Notes under the pieces: generated by a model | Told to the model about the DNA's origin: nothing | Seen by the model: only the letters and a program-made list of their open reading frames with translations | Database searches by the model: none | Part shown: positions 23,880-36,351 of the stretch, in pieces | Layout of the letters: every line of letters starts with the position of its first letter | How positions within the stretch are numbered: the first letter of the stretch is position 1 | Program-made: the position numbers and the translations under genes | DNA from: Lyophyllum atratum | Lineage: Eukaryota > Basidiomycota > Agaricomycetes > Agaricales > Lyophyllaceae | Direction: 5' to 3' | DNA: 64,000 nucleotides | Assembly: GCA_014905825.1 (NCBI GenBank) | Contig: JACGCN010000001.1 | Location: forward strand, 1,302,001 to 1,366,000

Positions 23880-24044
23880 GTTTGGAACCTTCCTATTGAG
23901 AAATGGGATGTGGTATTTGTGCAGATAAAAAGTGGAGCCCGCTCAGGTATAGACTTCAGACGGCGTGGTATGGGCGTGGTGAACGCTCAAATGATGCAAA
24001 GCAGGTCTGTACATCATAACAAGTTACATAAGCAATCGGGCCGC

Positions 24045-25878
24045 TCAATGCTCATCCACCGCGCATTCGATCACTATGGTTCTGGAAAAGTAACAGCTGC
24101 CCATGGAAACAATCGCCATGACCAAGGCCCAAATGTATCCATTCAAAATGTTCATTTCTGTGGAAGAAGTGAAAATGAAACTGAACTTCCTTCATTAGAT
24201 TATCAATGATCAGCGCGGAATATCGAAATGCGGACCTCGCAAAAGCCGGGCTGAGAGAACGCGACAGACAGATGAAGAATTGAACTAGAGCATAGGTCGA
24301 TCCTAGAGCAGACGGCTTTGAATGTGCTTTCACAAGCACCATATTGATCCTGGTTTTAGCAATGTGAGTCAGGGCATGCACCGAAGAAGAATGCATAGAC
24401 ATACGAATATGCAAGAAACCCAACTCTTGCGGCAAGCAGGATTACCGCGATCCAGACCCAGATTATGATAGTCACAGCATTTCCGCCCGTACCATTCAGG
24501 CCTTGGCGTGCAACCACATTGAGTAGCGGCAGGCCGATATAAACGTAGGCCCATGTTTTCATGCAAAAATGATACATTCTTGCATGGTTGAAACGACGTA
24601 AGAGGGCGGGCATAATGAAAAGCTGTAGAGCAGCAGCAATGGCTCCGGATAATGCAAGCGCATAGCCGATTTCAGATGTCTGCGCCGTTTCAGTATTTGT
24701 GCCATGGAGATCAAGATGTAGCTTACAGAAAATCCAAGACCTCCAAGGTGGATAGGATAGTAGCAGTATAGAACGAAGAGGACGTCGAACGTTGTTGAGA
24801 CGAAACTCAATGTGCAACCTGAAATACTCAGGGCACTAATTACAGGGATAGCGAGTAATTGACGGATGGTATAAGACTCGCATGTAGAACGCGTCTCCGA
24901 TGGGTTATCCGTCCCTGAGTATGTATGAGCAAGGCGTTTTGAAGCTGCAACGGTCTTAGTCTGTAGAGTCTAGATGTAAGTCAGTCATCAGTAAACCAAT
25001 TTGTACGAGCAAGGAGCATGCCATACCTCCTTTAACCAGCAGAAGTTCAATGCAAATCCTGTTGCAGTGATCCCAGACACTATAAAAGATGGAAGGAAAT
25101 ATGGATAGGAGTGGAAGAATGGATGATCGAAAAAACGAGGGTAACGCAGAGCAGGGTTTGCGAATGTACCACCAACAAGTGGTCTGAAGATAGTCAGCCC
25201 AGACACGGAAGGTTATTAATGGTGCGGCATACCCAATGATGGCTCCAAGCGGCCACCATAAACCGAAAAATGCAAAGACAGCAGACTGGTTATGATGGTC
25301 TGTAATTTCGCATACAACGGAGGGTATGACAGCAACGTTCCCAGAAAATAGGCCTGCTAGTATCGACAAAAAATTCATATGTAAGAATGAAGAGGCGAGC
25401 CAGCGAGTTATACCTAAGGCGCGGGATGCTAACGCAGTTGCGAAACTTCGCGATAAACTGAACAACATCGTGGACACTGCCAAGCCAGCCACACCGATGA
25501 GGATCACAGGGCGACGGCCAACAGAGTCTAATTCAAGTCATTGACAGTTGAGTTTCGACAACACCTCTGAAGGAGATGTATGCGAACCCGACAAGAAACC
25601 CCAGGGGTAGATCGCAAGCAATTGGCATACAGCAAAGGAACTTTCCTTTGAAACCAAGTAGACTGATCAATGACCGCCAAACGACCAAAGTACGGACTTA
25701 CCAAAAGTCCGCTGTAGAGACCCACTTTTGACGGGTCTTCAGAAACATGAAGGTCTCTCATAAACTCATTAACATATGGGAAGATTTGCGTAAAATTCAG
25801 AGGATCCAACAAACGGAGAAAACACAAAAGTGCCAGCTGGACCTGGGGAATAGGAGATCGGTGGACTAGCGATTCCAT
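24045..25878 (-). CDS. Major facilitator superfamily transporter, copy A
   Basis: Twelve-helix MFS permease related to the yeast YCR023C/ZRC-type family; substrate unknown. The first recognisable exon begins MESLVHRSPIPQVQLALLCF and continues LRLLDPLNFTQIFPYVNEF and SEDPSKVGLYSGLL. Further exons give DSVGRRPVILIG (MFS loop motif DxxGRRP), SRSFATALASRALGI, GLFSGNVAVIPSVVCEITD, GLWWPLGAIIGY, then GYALALSGAIAAALQLFIM and KPSALGSTYALVQFF. The last exon ends YIWALVMAIVSMGSCYFSRT and VDEH, TGA at 24045. A stop lies just upstream of the ATG at 25878, so an extra N-terminal exon is possible. It is a paralogue of the MFS gene at 30.9 kb: SGNVAV, WPLGAIIG, GAI.AA.QL and LGST.(A/G)LVQF are shared. Confidence 0.85.
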
Positions 25879-26146
25879 GGGGAGGAAACAAAGGGGTGTG
25901 TCTCAGTTCCGCAACGATCTGTTCTTTTGAATAAAAAGAAGGGGATGACCCTGCATGTACAGCGTAATAACTGACGTTGATATTACACGCGACATAGAAG
26001 TCGCCGTCCATTGTACCTGCAGGCATGAGGAGTTAACGAACAGTTTCAGAATACCACTAGCGGATGACTTACTTCAAGGTACATCAGTTGATTAGATACT
26101 AGATATAGAGAGCTAAGTGATCTCTCACTTTACCTAATAGTATCCA

Positions 26147-27673
26147 TTATGTTTCGCTGGACACGTTGTAGGACACCCGACAACCCCTGCCTTCGGATTT
26201 CATGTCCATAAGTTTCCAAAATTTGCATCCCTTTCCCTCGTTTTGAGCACCAGCATAACATGCCCACCAGTATTGATCGGTCTGACCATCGCTCCGATTT
26301 TTCATGTCGGCCCGCAGCACAGTTGGTATTCCGCATTTGCAACGGGGAATACTCGGCGGACGGAAATCAGGCCTATAGAATCGGAAAGTAATATTTATAC
26401 GGCATTTGGAAGGCTCAATATCTCCTCCGGGACTCTCGGGAAAGGATGGACGGTATATATCGATGGCAGGTTGCGGAGGGATAGAATGCTTGAATTTTTC
26501 TTGACATGATGCGTGCATAATCGTGAGCTGAGCGGCAGGTGACTTTAAGTCTTCGGTTGATGTGAAAGCATTACGCACCGAATTATGAGGTAGTGGGATG
26601 TTGAACGTCCTCGCCTTGCGATCTTTGACTTGATCCGTAGGTATCACCTCCCGTAAACTAAATATCCTTTGCGTTCCTGAAGCGACAAAGCTCGAGTTAG
26701 GCCGCGTGAGGGGACGGATGCCACTGACCTAGGCTGAGGGAGGCAATTGTGGGGTATGGTCCTAGGTACGTTAGCTGATCAGAGTGGAAACCCACAGATT
26801 CCTTTGAGCCCTCGTAACAGTTGGAGGCAGCTACATTCGCTCGCCAATTTGCCTCCGTGTTGTCAGATTCCCATTCAAGCGGAAAGCGTGGTCGGGTTTT
26901 CAATTGTTCGTTCACAATCTCTTCAATTATTGTACAAGCTTCTTCCATAGCAGGAGGAAATACCTCAGGAGGGTCAGTCATTCGACCGTTATACCTAGAA
27001 CGAGCTTCAGAGCGACGGGAAAATATATTATGAGTCGTACGCACCAGAACTGAGCTGCCTCCTGCCACGATTCGTTTCCATCGATGCCGTCATCTTTCCG
27101 AGCAAAAAAAGCAGTGCGATGGGGACTCTCGACCAGCCTATCAAACAGCCACCATTTGTTTCTGTTCCATTGGCGAGAAGCGCGGCTCATCGTATAAAAC
27201 AGCCTGCAGGCAAGCTCAGGTGTGAGGACGTTTAGGTGGAGCGTTGTGGGAGTGTTCTGGGAGATCATGTCTGGATTGGAAAGAGTGAGAGGTGCTAGTT
27301 GTGGAATGCTCCTTGTGGGCGTGGGTGGGTGTCGGAGCATTGACATCAGGTTCAGAGCTGTCGGCCGACGCGAAGAGTTAGATTGAAGAGCCTTGCTTGA
27401 GCTTGAGGGGTCATTTGATTCCGGTTTACGATGCACCGCAGCTTCCGAGTGTTTCGATGTCTTGGTGGATCTAGACAGCCAGTCGTCAAGGTCCATGCGT
27501 TTTCGCTTCTTTGGCACGTCGAGTCCGGATCCATTGAGGTATCTGGCTGTGGCTTCGACATCGCCATTGAAAAGCACCAACGCCTCTAGAATAGCATCTG
27601 TGTCAGGCTGTACCTCGATCAACAAACTAGATACAAGGGCCAAAAGAGTATCTGTGTCGTTAGAGGAGTCCAT
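26147..27673 (-). CDS. UBA/CUE-like + AlkB dioxygenase + GRF zinc finger fusion protein
   Basis: AlkB enzymes oxidatively remove alkyl groups from nucleic acids. From the ATG at 27673, residues about 5-50 (TLLALVSSLLIEVQPDTDA, LVLFNGDVEATARYLNG) look like a UBA/CUE ubiquitin-binding helical bundle. A basic, Ser-rich linker follows. The AlkB core has FHSD (HxD ligands) in ESVGFHSDQLTYLGPYPTIA, RKARTFNIPLPHNS, the distal His in EKFKHSIPPQ, and RINITFRFYRP (2OG Arg). The C-terminus is a GRF-type zinc finger: CKCGIPTVLR, then QYWWACY, then GKGCKFWKL. GRF fingers bind single-stranded DNA in APE2, NEIL3 and TOP3A. About 470 residues, three introns. A further in-frame ATG at 27712 is possible. The M24 gene is divergent. 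Confidence 0.88.
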
Positions 27674-27887
27674 TGACGAAGGAGCAAGATGATGATCGCC
27701 GCGGCAATGCATGACCGATAGGAAACGAGACTATTCACACGGTCTGTCCCCACCACACTGGCAACAGCCATGACATTGAAGCAGCCAGCACCATTTGTCT
27801 CGTTGCAGCTGAGCAAAACAGTGAGGATGGACTTATCTTCGAGCCTCCTTCGCCTTATTTTTGGTGCTTCCCTAGGGCGTCTTCTTT

Positions 27888-29487
27888 TTGCTTCTCATCT
27901 GGTGGACTCTTGCCTATTTCGTGTGGCCTTACCGATCGCCCACCGTTAGGAGCAACTCACATCTCCACCAAGTGCACTTGGGGGACCACTGCGCACATAT
28001 CCCCCCAATCAGCACCTCCGAATACCAGCACCGACAAACAGCCTTGGCAAACGTCCTCCGAACGCTCAACGCTTCTGCTTACATCGCTGAGCCTGGCGCA
28101 AGCGCGGCGTTTTATGGTAATATCTCACAATCAAGCTGGAAGATCTCCGAGCGACCTCTGCTTCTGATCGTCACTGCTTCGATAACCCCTGGAGACTCAT
28201 CCAACGCCAAAATCTCCCTCTTGACTCCTAAGGTACCGAGTTCCCAAGGGTTTCTCATGTGTAGCTAGTCCTGAGAACATAAGCAGTTCGAAGCCACCAG
28301 GGCAAAGAGACTTGCTATTCCCTCGGAAGTGGAATACATCGAGTGGCCTGAAGATGCGAATCCCTACGAATTAGCGGCAAGCAGCCCTCTCGGAAACGAC
28401 TGGGGACCATTTTTGTGGACAGCAGCATTAGGAAATTTATCTCTGATGGTTTGCAAGCGGCCCTCCCAAGCGCTACCGTTGTTTCTGCACCTGAGGAAGT
28501 TACTCAACTCCGTGAACGCAAATCTAGAGCCGAGATCGACATTCTGAAGTGTGCAAACGAGGTACATAATATATCTCGATTTCATGGGTTACTCCCTAAT
28601 GATCTCCGACGATCCAGGCTACTCTCCTCACTATACGCGCCGTTCATAAAAAGCTGTACATTGGTATTCGCGAATCAGAAGCTCGTACAATGATGGCTTA
28701 TGCGCTATCAACTGCCGGTCTCAAGGATGGAGGGTGTCTCACGCTGTTTGGAGGTTTGCTTTCTTCAACCCATATCCTATGTGGACCTAAAGTCCCGCAG
28801 AAAACGCTGCTCTCCCTCATGGAAGCGGTACCGACCGGACCTTAGGCCCTTCTGATTTCGCCTTGTTCGATTGTACGGCATCTTTGCATGGATATTATAG
28901 CGATATCACTCGAGTAACTTTTTATCTCTTCATAGAGCTTCCGTGTGACTCTTACCCTTGACGATAGACGGTCGCTTTGCGTGATTCCAAGGTTTCAGCG
29001 GAAAATAGGCACATTTGGAATCAGGTCCACTCGGCGCAAACGATAGCCCTTCACACCGCTCATGCAGGAATCCTGACTAGACAAGTGGATGAAGCTGCAA
29101 GGGCACGCTTAACGGCTGGTGGCTATGCATCTTACTTCACGCACCGCCTTGGACATGGTTGCGTCTCTCTTTCTGAAGGCCTTAAACGACTGATTCTAAC
29201 CAGAAATTTAGGCATCGGGCTCGAAGTCCACGAAGAGCCATACTTGCGTGGTGGAAGTAACACGCTCATCAAAAGTGGCCATACCTTCTCTGATGAACCA
29301 GGGATCTATATTGAAGGGAAAGTAAGGTCGCGACAAAGACCTAGATAAAACATCGTTACTAATATGGCTGTATGGTTCGTAGATCGGTGTACGGTTGGAA
29401 GATTGTTTCTTCATTGACGATGAGGGTGTTCCTGTTCTACTGACAGAAGCCGTGGGTGGGCAAAGTAGCTCACCGTGGGCTCCTTAA
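27888..29487 (+). CDS. Membrane-anchored M24 peptidase (Xaa-Pro dipeptidase/aminopeptidase type)
   Basis: M24 metallopeptidases with a pita-bread fold cleave X-Pro bonds. The frame at 27888 gives a signal-anchor, LLIWWTLAYFVWPYRSP, then SNSHLHQVHLGDHCAHIPPI. Later exons give ALFDCTASLHGYYSDITRTV (two Asp ligands), HRLGHG, an intron, IGLEVHEEPYLRGG (His), FSDEPGIYIEGK (Glu) and GVRLEDCF (Glu), so all five metal ligands are present. It ends GGQSSSPWAP, TAA at 29485-29487. The true start is unresolved: no ATG lies in frame before 27888. ATGs at 27771 and 27827 are in another frame, so a frameshift near the T-run at 27883-27889 or a missed small exon is implied. Secretory-pathway or vacuolar placement is inferred from the anchor. 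Confidence 0.85.
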
Positions 29488-29856
29488 ACAGGTTTATCCC
29501 TCCACGGCGTTTACAATTCACATATTTCATAACTGTATATACGTACAATACTCGTTCCAGAATGCACCGAGCCTAATGTCAAAAAAAACGGTAACAGGAA
29601 AATAGACGCTCCACTATGAGATTCTGAAGCTTATTGGAATAAGATACTGACTACGATAGATGACCATCTCAAAATATAAGTAGAGTAGCTGAGGATATGG
29701 GGCCTTCCATATGGTGCGAATATATATAATGTAAGATTCCGAGGAAAGACTAAAGGAATGTGGGGACAGAGAGTGGCAGTCACATTGGCGAGAACAGCGA
29801 TAACGCCAGGAGAGGAAGACGTTCAAGCGATGGAGGGTGCTAGAACGTTGAGTAGT

Positions 29857-30657
29857 TTAAGACATCTCAAACACTTCATCTGGGGTTGGCAGAGGTAGAG
29901 GGATTGCTGTCGGAGAAAGAGGGGATATCAGACTAGGAGATTGGTTGGAGGCATATCGTAAGAAAGGGTTCCGTGTATGGTTCCGGGATATTGGAGAGGC
30001 TGGACAGATGTACAGGTGGATGAGTAAGCATGAGTTGAAGAAAGAGTAGGCCAACGCACAAAGGACGTTCGCTGTGCGCCAACGAAAGGATGTGCCGTCA
30101 ATGTCATGGTCGAATGATGATTCTGGATCCGTCAAAGAATCGGGAGTGCAAGAACTTGTATTCCGACTGGGCTGCCGAGAGTAGGCGATGTCCATCTCGT
30201 CCGGTAAATCGTTGTTTTGGGGAATGATGTCTAATCGGCCTCGAGCTTTGTATGAGAAAGACCGTTCTTGAGAAAACGCGGGAAGAGACGTAGTGCCTTG
30301 CCGACGAGTTCGAAGAACCGGCGAGACGGAAGGAAAGAATGACGGGCGCAATATAGATAAGAATTCCTCGAGAGCCTCTGTAGGAAGCCCAGAGCTGTGA
30401 AGGCAGGTTGAGCACAGAAGAGGCTAGAAAAAGAAAGTGGTGCCTAACCGAGGAGAAGACCGTGGTGAGACCTGGTCTTTATCAGATGAGGAATCTGAAA
30501 AGAGGGCAGCTTTGAAGTCATCAATGGTATTGGCCTCGCTGATTCTGACGCGGTCGTGGCCCGCATGGGCTCTGCTAGCTATAGCATGGTATGCGGAGGA
30601 GAGGCGGACGGGGCGGGGGGCGACGAGGATAGGATAATCGTTTGTGGAGAAGTTCAT
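29857..30657 (-). CDS. Single-pass membrane protein of unknown function
   Basis: Not recognised. The first exon from ATG 30657 reads MNFSTNDYPILVAPRPVRLS and includes NTIDDFKAALFSDSSSDKDQ. After a short intron near 30420 a long second exon has GLPTEALEEFLSILRPSFF, a Ser/Arg-rich middle, DPESSFDHDIDGTSFRW, and one clear hydrophobic segment, ANVLCALAYSFFNSCLLIHL. A Pro-rich tail ends TPDEVFEMS. About 240 residues, with no enzyme motif; a tail-anchored or type II topology is possible. It is divergent from MFS copy B with 226 bp between starts. A competing open frame of 103 codons (30104-30415, minus) appears to be a shadow because the reading through DFKAAL and EALEEFL is better. Confidence 0.6.
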
Positions 30658-30883
30658 GGTGGTCTGCTGCCAACAACTGGAGATGGGAGCCATCCTAGTG
30701 TTTGGAAAGTTTGGCCCCGCCAAGCACATCATCACACAACCACCTCCGGCACAGCGGACCGTTCCAAGTCCGCGGCTGCATTGATCGGTGATTTCGAAAA
30801 AGAACTTCCAAGAACTCGAAATGCGCGTATAAGAGCAAGAGAACGGTTGGAACAAGTCAGCCTCGTGAGTTCCCTCTTCCTCT

Positions 30884-32885
30884 ATGTCCACCCTCCTGCG
30901 CATCAGCTCTGATCAAACCCTCTGCAACGAATCCTCCTCGTTGCTTGCTGATCCTTCCAGTGTTGAAGCCCAAAAACATCTAGCTGCCGTTCCCACCCCG
31001 TTGCCTAAGGCTCAGCTCGCCGCTCTGTGCTCAGTCCGCCTTGTTGACCCCGTGGCTTTTACACAGGTCCTATTTCAATGCATTGCATCCACCTTATCTA
31101 ACAAACCTTGATCCAGGTCTTCCCTTACATCAATGAATTTATCACCCTCCTTGGTATCACCGACGATCCGTCACAGATAGGCTTCTACAGTGGTCTCGTG
31201 GTATGTTGCATTGGCCCTTTCATATCATACTTACTAACTAACTGGCTTTACCTAGGAGTCAAGTTTCGCATTAGCTCAGCTCTTCAGTATCTATCAATGG
31301 GCAAGGCTTTCTGGTATGTCAACGTAGCTTCGTCAACTGCTAGTGCTGACGGGTATTCAGATGCTGTAGGTCGCCGTCCTGTTGTGCTTGCAGGAACTCT
31401 GGGACTAGCAATTACCACTGCTTTTCTCGGCGTGTCTCGCTCTCTGTCGCAGATTTTGTTGTCTCGTTGTCTCGGTGCGTGTCAGCCACTACCAGCCTAA
31501 AACGCAACTCACGCAACTCTCGTAGCTGGCCTCTTTTCCGGGAATGTTGCTGTCATTCATTCTGTCCTTGGTGAACTTACAGATACAAGCAACCAAGGTC
31601 TTGCTTTTCCGATTTACGGATTGTTTTGGCCACTGGGTGCCATCATCGGGTAAATCTGCCTTGAGAAAATGAAAAACGCACTGCTGACATATATATCCAT
31701 AGACCTCTGATAGGGGGCACCTTATCAAACCCTGCAACAAGGTACCCAATGTTGTTCGACAGTCCACTGCTGAGGACGTTTCCATACCTCCTGCCCTGCC
31801 TTTTCGCTGCCCTGCTAGGCCTTTGCGGCGTTGTATTGGCTTACTGCTTCTTGGACGAGGTGTGTCTTTGTCCGGATATTAGCCATATTCCGACGTAAAC
31901 AATTGCGCAGACATTACCCAGTAAACGTCAGGCCAACGTAGAAAAAGGTGCACACGTCCACGGTTCCTACGGTGCAACTGACATTCAGGACACCGTATCG
32001 ACTGCTCCGCCCCCGATTAGCATCGCGACCTTATTGTCAATTCCAACCATTCGTGCCCTGAGTAGCTCTGGTTTTGCGTTGTGCTTCATTGCCACGGCGT
32101 TTGATGTTGTATTCGTCTTGTTTTGCTACTCTCCTGTCGAGACCGGTGGTCTGGCATTCTCTGTGCGTCACTGACTAACCCTTCTCCTTCGTACCACCCT
32201 CATCTTTATTTCTTCTTCTTCGATCAGGCATCACAGATAGGTTACTCGCTAGCTATCGCAGGCGCAATTTCTGCCGCCATCCAGCTTCTTTTCTTGCCGA
32301 CCCTCTTGCGCAGATTTGAAATCACTAAGTTGTATACATTTTGCATAAGTCTTTGGCCGTTTACCTTCGCCGCTCTTCCGTTCCTTAACCTCCTTGCGCG
32401 AGGTTCACTGGATGCAACGACGGGATCCATCGACGCCGGGACACATGCTAAGATTTGGATTGGCATTGCGCTCATTCTGGGTACCTCCCGAGTAGGTTGC
32501 CTTGCCTATTCGTGAGCTCATTGTTCTTTCTCGTGCAATCCTTTGTAGTAATCTTATTGTCCAGTGTTAGTATGATCCTGGTGAAGGAACATGCACCCAA
32601 TCCTTCGTCCTTGGGGTCTACCAACGGTCTTGTGCAGTTCTCTATGTGTCTCGGTCGCGCATTTGCGCCTGCATTCGTAAGGCATGTATGTCCGCTTTAC
32701 GAATTGATTTCTGCCTCTAATCTTTTATCCTCTGCCTTTTTAGTTCTGCTTTCGCGCTTTCGGTTGATAAGAATTTACTAGGTGGTAATCTCTGGGTGGT
32801 AGTCATGGCTGTGATCTGTTGCTTGGCTTCATATACGGCTAGAAGTATAGTGCATTGCAAAACCACGGACCCCAGTGTGGGTTGA
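30884..32885 (+). CDS. Major facilitator superfamily transporter, copy B
   Basis: Paralogue of copy A at 24-25.9 kb and in opposite orientation. The ATG at 30884 opens MSTLLRISSDQTLCNESSSL, a cytosolic tail with a DE/SSLL-like sorting motif. Then AALCSVRLVDPVAFTQ, VFPYINEFITLLGI and DDPSQIGFYSGLV; SDAVGRRPVVLAG is the MFS loop signature. GLFSGNVAVIHSVLGELTD, FPIYGLFWPLGAIIG, SGFALCFIATAFDVVFVLF and QIGYSLAIAGAISAAIQLLF follow. The gene ends WVVVMAVICCLASYTARS and TDPSVG, TGA at 32883-32885. About 520 residues and some ten introns. Substrate unknown. Copy A seems to lack the N-terminal tail. Confidence 0.88.
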
Positions 32886-33027
32886 TGACATGTTCACCAG
32901 GATGTTATTTCTCAATTTATTCTCTATATAGTATATACACGGATGCATACCCCCAACGCAATTGTAAACCAATGAATTGGCTATCGAATGGTCTACAGAA
33001 AGCTGCATATGGTTGGAACACATGGGA

Positions 33028-35893
33028 CTACAATTTGGACATCGGCTCGCCAAGGGCATAAAGCTGATCAAGTTCGGTCTTGAACTTGACGTAAGCATCT
33101 TTCCGTCGGATCTTCATGGTCGGTGTCATGGTTCCGTTTTCAACACTGAAGGGATCAAGGCTGAGATGGATTCTTTTGATCATCTCGAAACTACGACGTG
33201 CGAACGGTCAGCGACGATCCAACATCCAAGAAGAGAAAAGAACATACCCTTTTAAACCATTCCGCTTCGCCTCCCTTGTAATCGTGGCAAGAATCTCCCG
33301 CTGAACGTGCTCATCCTTACAGGCAGAATCCAGTTCCGGCAAGTCCTCTGCTGAGACGTTCTTGCTAAATACTTTTGATGCTATTCCTGCAAGTTGGACG
33401 GGATCCGGAATAACGACGGCAAGCAGATATGACTGCAGGGAGTCGCCATGGATGTATATCTGAGCAACGACAGGGGAAGAGCTGTACATGTTCTCGATTT
33501 TTTCGAGAGCCACGTACTCCCCTTGTGCGAGTTTCATGATGTTCTAGCCGGAAGGACTGAAGGTTAACTTATTTAGTTTTAGTGTGTATAGTCGCACGGA
33601 CCTTGACTCGGTCGACAATCTTGATCCGACCACACTGGTCGATCTCAGCAACGTCTCCAGTATGGAGCCATCCCTCTTCGTCGATGGTGTCTTTAGTATT
33701 ATTCTCATCTGAAATTTTATGAAGTCATGAAAAAGACAAAGCTAGGGATGTAGACACCTTTGTAATAAACCTTGAAACAGTTGTCTCCGCGAACGCAGAG
33801 CTCACCGCGAGGGTTGGGTTTATCGTCCGATGTGTAGCCCATGGAAGGCACATCCAGGAGTTTAACTTCGTTGATAGGTTGGGGGGGGCCGACGGTTCCG
33901 CTCGATGTCGGATCATTTGGCCAAGCTTTGGCACAAGTGGCGCAGTTCTCGGTCATTCCGTACCTGACTCGGATAAAGATAAACCACCCATGTCCGCATT
34001 GCTGGAGTTAACTCACCCTGAATAAAATCAGCCGATTTCTGAAGTGAAGAGGACATGGAATTCACCTTCGGTAACTTCACATGCAAAAGCGATTTTCAGG
34101 AAATCCATCACTTCGGCACTGATGGGCGCAGATCCACTCGACATCAACTGGATTTGACCCCCAAGAACGGCCTGTATCTGTAATCCACGAATGAGCAACA
34201 TACCAAATGCAGGACTGGAGGATCTACCTTTCGGAATACTAATTTGTCCCAGAAAATATGCGTAGCGTCTCCCGTGGCGTGTAGCTTATCCAACTTTGCT
34301 TTCATGGCCTTTCTGAACAGATTGCCCTTGAAACCAGGTACGTTACCCCCAGCCATAGCTGCCTGATAGACTCTGTTCAAAACACGCGGAACCGAGGGAA
34401 AAAAATTTGGTTTTAAGAGCTGAGCATCCTCCAGGAGACGGAGTGGGTCGCCTGTAAAGTAACCAATCTTGCCGCTGACAGTAATGACACACAATTCGCA
34501 TACGCGCTTTAAAACAAGAAAATGGTGAAGTGACATAACGCAGAGGAACGACCGGGTTCACCTCATATATATGAGCCAGGGGCAAGTACGACATTATGCA
34601 ACCCTCTTCCGGAAGCTGGAGACCATGTAAATTGGACTGGGTAGATAGAGCGAAATTTCCATGGGTGAGCACCACGCCTACAAGGGTATAAGAGAATTAC
34701 GAAACGGTACAGAGTATAGGAACCACCTTTGGGATTGTTTGTTGTTCCCTACACAACATTTGAACAAAGGCTCGCTGATCGCTCAGAAGGCGACTCACCG
34801 ACGTATAGCAAATTGATGCTATAGTTTCGGGTTTAGCGCGGATGGGCTCAGTGAGATTGGCTTTGCCATAGGCCTCCACTGTTTCTGAGTGAGATTTTAA
34901 GAGAAAGAAGGCAAAACGGATGACCAACATTCTCGTAACTGCATAACCTGCACATTCTGAGCGGCGCCCCACTCTTTCAGAATGTTGCTGGCTTCGGACG
35001 TGAGGTCGTCAATGCAGACGATAAGTTTCAGAATGGGGACACTTGGTGTAAGTTTCAGGAGAGTAGAGATGTGATCAGACGTTGAAAAGATGACGGTGAG
35101 ATGAGAATGGTGGATTCTAAATGGGAGTGAGATTAGAGAAGATTTCGATGCAAAATAAGCAGGCTGAGTACATGTATTCTCGAGAAGGTCCAGAGGATAA
35201 GCGCAGGGATTACACGTTCAACAGTAGCACATACCAACTGAATCCTTCCCAAGGGTATCATAAAGGCTGACCGAGACCTTGTCGTAGCTTTGTAGTGCGA
35301 TGTCGATTATTTGCCATTCTACGAGGGATGTATCGTCATCATATACCCGAAAGATAACCCATAAACAGTTATCCAACGTACCGGGTCGATTAGCAGACCA
35401 AATTCCAACTGTATTCAACTCTCCCCCTCCAACCTCGCCTTTCGAGAAAAGGGAGGAAAGAGCACTCCCGACATAACGTCTGCGGAGGTCGATGTCACCA
35501 TAAGTCTCCCAGACATAGTGGTTCGCGTATTTGATGGGGTTCGTTGATACGATTGGGCGTGCTCCGAGAAAAGGGCGGTCCTTTCCACCTGACAAGCCGG
35601 TCTCGAAAATCTCATCGAGCGTTTTGAGGGCATTCGGTGAGTGAAGTCCAATGAGGCCCCAAATCCCTGAATTCAGATCAAACTAGTCAATATAGGGACG
35701 TAGAATGGTTGGAAGGTCGAGAAGTTACCATTCCGATAGTGGGCTGCACATGCATTGTCAGAGTCTGTGGAAAGCGTTGCGCAGAAAACCTACCTGTTTG
35801 ACCTGGACGCTTCGTCCCAGGAACTGGCACAGACTGTTTATCGTACGGCAGGTTTTCTGGCCAAGGTATAGCTCTGGAGGTCGTGAGGGGCAT
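33028..35893 (-). CDS. Long-chain acyl-CoA synthetase with C-terminal SKL (peroxisomal)
   Basis: This enzyme activates fatty acids to acyl-CoA via an acyl-adenylate. From ATG 35893 it reads [20 protein letters not shown]; the next exons give [14 protein letters not shown] and [13 protein letters not shown]. The AMP-binding P-loop is split by introns: [76 protein letters not shown] and [14 protein letters not shown] are standard ACSL motifs. The C-terminus reads [13 protein letters not shown] at 33028, and SKL is a type 1 peroxisomal targeting signal. About 690 residues. A yeast Faa2-like role in peroxisomal beta-oxidation is inferred. Confidence 0.93.
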
Positions 35894-36351
35894 TTGAAAG
35901 GCAATGGAAGGGCAGCGTCAGTTGGATGTTCAAGGTCAAGTAACGGCTATAGTTGTCACGCCCGGCTCACTTTATTCCAGGTCCAAATTTCACGTGTACC
36001 GCACTCCGGCCCAGTGTACTACAAACATGTTCGTGGTCATAACGCCATCGTAACATTAATAATAAGGAATGACATGTCGACTAATTTTAATCCCTACATA
36101 GTGACCTCTCGAGAATCCAGCCAAATCCTACAATCTTTAATTACAAGTAGCTCATAGATATACACAGTAGTCCACACAGCACCAATGTAGTAAGCATAGT
36201 AAGTAAAATACTCTGGTCCACAGACCGTAAATCAGTCATGCGAGTAACAGCAACAGACAACTGGATCCAGGTAGCAAGGAACTGCAAGGAACGATGATGC
36301 CGCTGCCACTATGGCGCGCTGAGGACGATCTATGTATTGAGGAGATTTCAG
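35894..36351. other. Intergenic, acyl-CoA synthetase 5' flank
   Basis: About 460 bp between the acyl-CoA synthetase start and the stop of the penta-EF-hand gene, both on the minus strand. It must hold the promoter of the former and the 3' flank of the latter. I see no gene, repeat or strong motif. Confidence 0.5.
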
